NCBI GenBank assembly: GCA_937901915.1
Contig: CALGUD010000001.1
Location: 1 to 25,697 of the forward strand
Origin: an uncultured Flavobacteriaceae bacterium
GTDB lineage: Bacteria; Bacteroidota; Bacteroidia; Flavobacteriales; Flavobacteriaceae
Length of the DNA stretch: 25,697 nucleotides
Direction of reading: 5' to 3'
Position numbers and translations under genes: made by a program. Shown in pieces: positions 23,937 through 25,697 of the stretch (positions within the stretch are counted from its first letter, which is position 1; each line of letters opens with the position of its first letter). The notes under the pieces are model-generated. The model was given only the letters and a program-made list of their open reading frames with translations, searched no databases and was not told the origin of the DNA.

Positions 23937-24114
23937 GGCGCGCGGGCTAAAATCCTTATCTGCAGAATAGTTAGAAAAAGATCCGAGATTCAGGAATCAT
24001 GCAAAGCGTGATGACGCGGATTTTTTCTAACGGTTTTTGACGAAAGTCAAAAAATTCCTCAGATAAGGCGCCTTTTTGTTTGTTTCTTTCTTTTGGGCGA
24101 GCAAAAGAAAGAAA
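23937..24114. repeat. Nested multi-hairpin element of about 180 bases
   Basis: Five paired elements can be read directly. (1) CCTTATCTG (23954-23962) pairs perfectly with CAGATAAGG (24060-24068) and encloses the next three. (2) 23971-23985 (TTAGAAAAAGATCCG) pairs with 24017-24030 apart from one bulged base. (3) Inside it lie small stems GATTC/GAATC (23987-23998) and GCGT/ACGC (24006-24017). (4) TTTTTGAC and GTCAAAAA (24034-24053) close a GAAA tetraloop. (5) TTTCTTTCTTTTG (24083-24095) pairs with 24102-24114 around a GGCGAG loop. The fold resembles a structured RNA or a folded single-strand DNA substrate. The adjacent transposase remnant favours the second. Confidence 0.7.
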
Positions 24115-24144
24115 ATAAATAATAAAAAAGACCTAATTGGATAA

Positions 24145-24255
24145 TGGTTTGTAACAGATCCTGTAGATTGGAAATACAGTAGCGCAAGAAACTATGCAGA
24201 TGATGAAACCGTATTGAAAATTGATAACGAAGGAGTATTGTTGAACTTAATGTAG
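24145..24255 (+). pseudogene. Decayed 3' end of a REP-associated (Y1/IS200-like) transposase
   Basis: This frame reads WFVTDPVDWKYSSARNYADD, then a short tail to a TAG at 24253. The DPVDWKYSSARNYA segment matches the C-terminal hallmark of REP-associated tyrosine transposases (usually D-P-x-D-W/Y-x-x-S-S-A-x-x-Y). The frame is closed by a stop just upstream (24142-24144), and the catalytic HUH and Tyr regions of the family are absent. What remains is about 36 codons of a protein normally near 150-200 aa. It sits between a hairpin-rich stretch and an imperfect palindrome, the sequence types that such transposases use. Confidence 0.6.
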
Positions 24256-24274
24256 GCACGAGAATTAAATTATA

Positions 24275-24320
24275 AGCACAAGCGTGATGCTTCGGCAAGC
24301 TCAGCACAAGTGCTTGCGCT
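24275..24320. repeat. Imperfect palindrome 3' of the transposase remnant
   Basis: AGCACAAGCG (24275-24284) pairs with TGCTTGCGCT (24311-24320) with one mismatch and one wobble. Inside lies a second small stem, GCTT/AAGC (24289-24300), with a CGGC loop. This is REP-like in size and shape and lies about 20 bases after the remnant's stop codon. Confidence 0.45.
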
Positions 24321-24384
24321 AGCAAAAAGAATTATTTAAAAATATAGCAGATTATATCGAATAAAAATAAATAACAAAGTACTG

Positions 24385-25697
24385 ATGCCCAAAAAACTAA
24401 AAAATATCATTCTAATGATCACCTGTCTGGTGTCCTCCTGGTCATTCTCCCAGGCGTACCCCCTGCAGGTATCCGCTCAGATGATACCGCCCCATAGCCT
24501 TAAGCTGTCCGATTACACAACCGCTATGAATGAGCGGATCGTAGCCACCCTATTGCTTACGGATGTCCGGGAACAAAATATGCAGATCGGCATCCGGCTG
24601 TACATTGAAAACGGCCGGAACATAGCCATCCAAAGCAGCCCTGCAGTAAGCGGAGCCACTCCATTGTATATCAGTGGCGGTATTCCCTTGCGGTTATCCA
24701 ACCTCGATCTGCGTCCTTACTTCCAGTTAGAAAACCTGCACGGCATCAGTCCGCAACAATACAACCAGCCCTTGCCCGACGGGCTCTACCAGTTCTGTTT
24801 TGAAGTTTACGAGTGGGTCTCCGGCGAAACTCTCTCCAGGAAAAGCTGTGCCACGGCCTACCTGGTATTAAACGACCCGCCTATTCTTAATTTCCCCAAC
24901 AAAGGAGAACTCATTGCCCATAAAGACCCGCAGAACATTATATTTCAGTGGACACCAAGACATTTGAATGCCACCAATGTACAATATGAATTTACCCTTA
25001 CCGAACTATGGGACATTCACATGGACCCACAGGCAGCCTTTCTGGCAAGCCGGCCGTTGTACCAAACCATCACAAGGGCCAATACCCTGCTGTACGGCCC
25101 CGGGGAAACTGCACTGTTGCCCGACAAAACCTATGCCTGGCGGGTAAAAGCATTGGTGAGTGACGGTATAAGTGAAACCTCGGTATTTAAAAACGGAGGG
25201 TACAGTGAAATATTCCACTTTACCCATACAGGCAATTGTGACGAACCCGCCTTCATATTGGCAAAAGCCGACAGCCCGACCAGTGAAAAGATCATGTGGC
25301 AGGGGTTGGGACATTTAAAATATAAGGTACAGTTTAGAAAAAAAGCATCCCCCTCTAGCTCCCCCAAAGGGGGAGGAACAAAGGAAGGACGCTGGCACGA
25401 AATAAATTCCATTAATGAATACGTTACGCTCTATAACCTGGAAGGTGGTAACACCTATGAATTCAGGGTAGGCGGCCAGTGCAACGAAAACGCTGGTTAC
25501 ACCTATTCACAGATCTATGAATTCACCACTGCCATCCCTAACCAGGCTTTAAGTTATAACTGTGGCATTACCCCCGAAATAGAAATCACCAACCGGGAGC
25601 TCCTTCAATCATTGGCCGTAAACGACGTTTTCACCGCCGGCGATACCGTGCAAGCGCTGCGTTATCTCGACAACCCGGTGGACCTGGTCATTTCCGA
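24385..25697 (+). CDS. TANFOR-type exported surface protein, 5' part, cut by the window end
   Basis: This open frame runs from the ATG at 24385 off the window end, at least 437 residues. A signal peptide (IILMITCLVSSWSFSQA) ends near residue 23. The following ~180 residues match the N-terminus of large flavobacterial TANFOR-type proteins, as recalled from pattern: IPPHSLKLSDYTTAMNERI, LLLTDVREQNMQIGIRLYIE, PLPDGLYQFCFEVYEW, LNDPPILNFPNKGE, and VFQWTPRH-like IIFQWTPRHLNATNV. An FN3-like module begins at about 290 (CDEPAFILAKADSPTSEKIM) with a closing YEFRVGGQCNENAG. A short Ser/Pro/Gly insertion sits at residues ~320-334. The gene is more GC-rich than the genes of the left half. It follows the other four surface genes on the same strand but is separated from them by the hairpin region, so it probably has its own promoter. 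The exact family name is less certain than export and repeat architecture. Confidence 0.8.
   Translation, partial: MPKKLKNIILMITCLVSSWSFSQAYPLQVSAQMIPPHSLKLSDYTTAMNERIVATLLLTDVREQNMQIGIRLYIENGRNIAIQSSPAVSGATPLYISGGIPLRLSNLDLRPYFQLENLHGISPQQYNQPLPDGLYQFCFEVYEWVSGETLSRKSCATAYLVLNDPPILNFPNKGELIAHKDPQNIIFQWTPRHLNATNVQYEFTLTELWDIHMDPQAAFLASRPLYQTITRANTLLYGPGETALLPDKTYAWRVKALVSDGISETSVFKNGGYSEIFHFTHTGNCDEPAFILAKADSPTSEKIMWQGLGHLKYKVQFRKKASPSSSPKGGGTKEGRWHEINSINEYVTLYNLEGGNTYEFRVGGQCNENAGYTYSQIYEFTTAIPNQALSYNCGITPEIEITNRELLQSLAVNDVFTAGDTVQALRYLDNPVDLVIS
25349..25379 (+). repeat. Palindromic repeat inserted in frame in the TANFOR gene
   Basis: CTCCCCC-AAA-GGGGGAG (25359-25375) is a perfect 7-bp inverted repeat, flanked by a C-rich and an A/G-rich stretch. 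The frame stays open and adds SPSSSPKGGGTKE between the FN3 strands YKVQFRKKA and GRWHEI. The G/C palindrome is unlike its surroundings and resembles short dispersed palindromes common in Bacteroidota genomes. Confidence 0.65.

Larger units (their letters stand above)
23834..24384. other. 551-base non-coding gap in the surface-protein cluster
   Basis: No intact gene is supported here. From left to right it holds: an AT-rich tail (23834-23936); a dense set of nested hairpins (23937-24114); a decayed transposase 3' end (24145-24255); an imperfect palindrome (24275-24320); and an AT-rich leader before the TANFOR gene. A minus-strand frame at 24059-24325 is a by-product of the repeats. Confidence 0.7.

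Noticed and set aside
23937..24114. Simple transcription terminator for the surface operon
   Set aside because: One of the stems may well stop transcription, but a terminator does not need an enclosing stem, internal branches and a tetraloop hairpin; the structure is larger than required.
24059..24325. An 88-codon minus-strand frame in the hairpin region
   Set aside because: It arises from the palindromes and from the antisense of the transposase remnant, which explains the same bases better.

Overview
The window reads as chromosomal DNA of a member of the Bacteroidota, most likely family Flavobacteriaceae. The evidence is AT-rich intergenic DNA, promoters of the Bacteroidota type (TTG, about 20 bases, TAnnTTTG), SprB-type repeats with a type IX secretion (T9SS) C-terminal sorting domain, a Bacteroidota TonB-family protein, CHASE3-like sensor kinases and a TANFOR-type surface protein. 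No rRNA, tRNA or CRISPR array was seen.

Left part (1-12.0 kb) is mostly on the minus strand and looks like housekeeping and regulation. In transcription order it runs: a 238-aa membrane protein of unknown role; a TonB-family protein followed by a DUF2007 protein; then, on the plus strand, a YbiT-like ABC-F ATPase; then minus-strand genes for a TlpA-like lipoprotein lacking its CxxC motif, a short-chain dehydrogenase, and a small transaldolase. Next comes a compact three-gene regulatory operon (AraC-type regulator, CheY-like receiver, sensor histidine kinase). The part ends with a tiny DUF5670/lmo0937-type membrane protein and a second AraC-type regulator. Good Bacteroidota promoters precede the regulatory operon, the transaldolase and the 238-aa gene. 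Hairpin terminators lie after the AraC gene, after the transaldolase, and between the convergent ABC-F and DUF2007 genes.

Right part (12.3 kb to the end) is a plus-strand cluster of very large exported proteins: a 1593-aa beta-rich protein without a recognised domain, a 698-aa fibronectin type III protein, a 1101-aa SprB-repeat protein with a T9SS type A sorting domain, a 454-aa three-PKD lipoprotein and, after a gap, a TANFOR-like protein cut by the window edge. The first four are separated by 0-2 bases and look like one operon. All five carry export signals, but only one has a visible T9SS tag and one a lipobox, so the products probably form a cell-surface assembly. This is an inference.

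The 551-base gap before the TANFOR gene is the least explained stretch. It holds about 180 bases of nested perfect hairpins, then a decayed 3' end of a REP-associated (Y1/IS200-like) transposase, then another imperfect palindrome. A short palindromic repeat is also inserted in frame inside the TANFOR gene.
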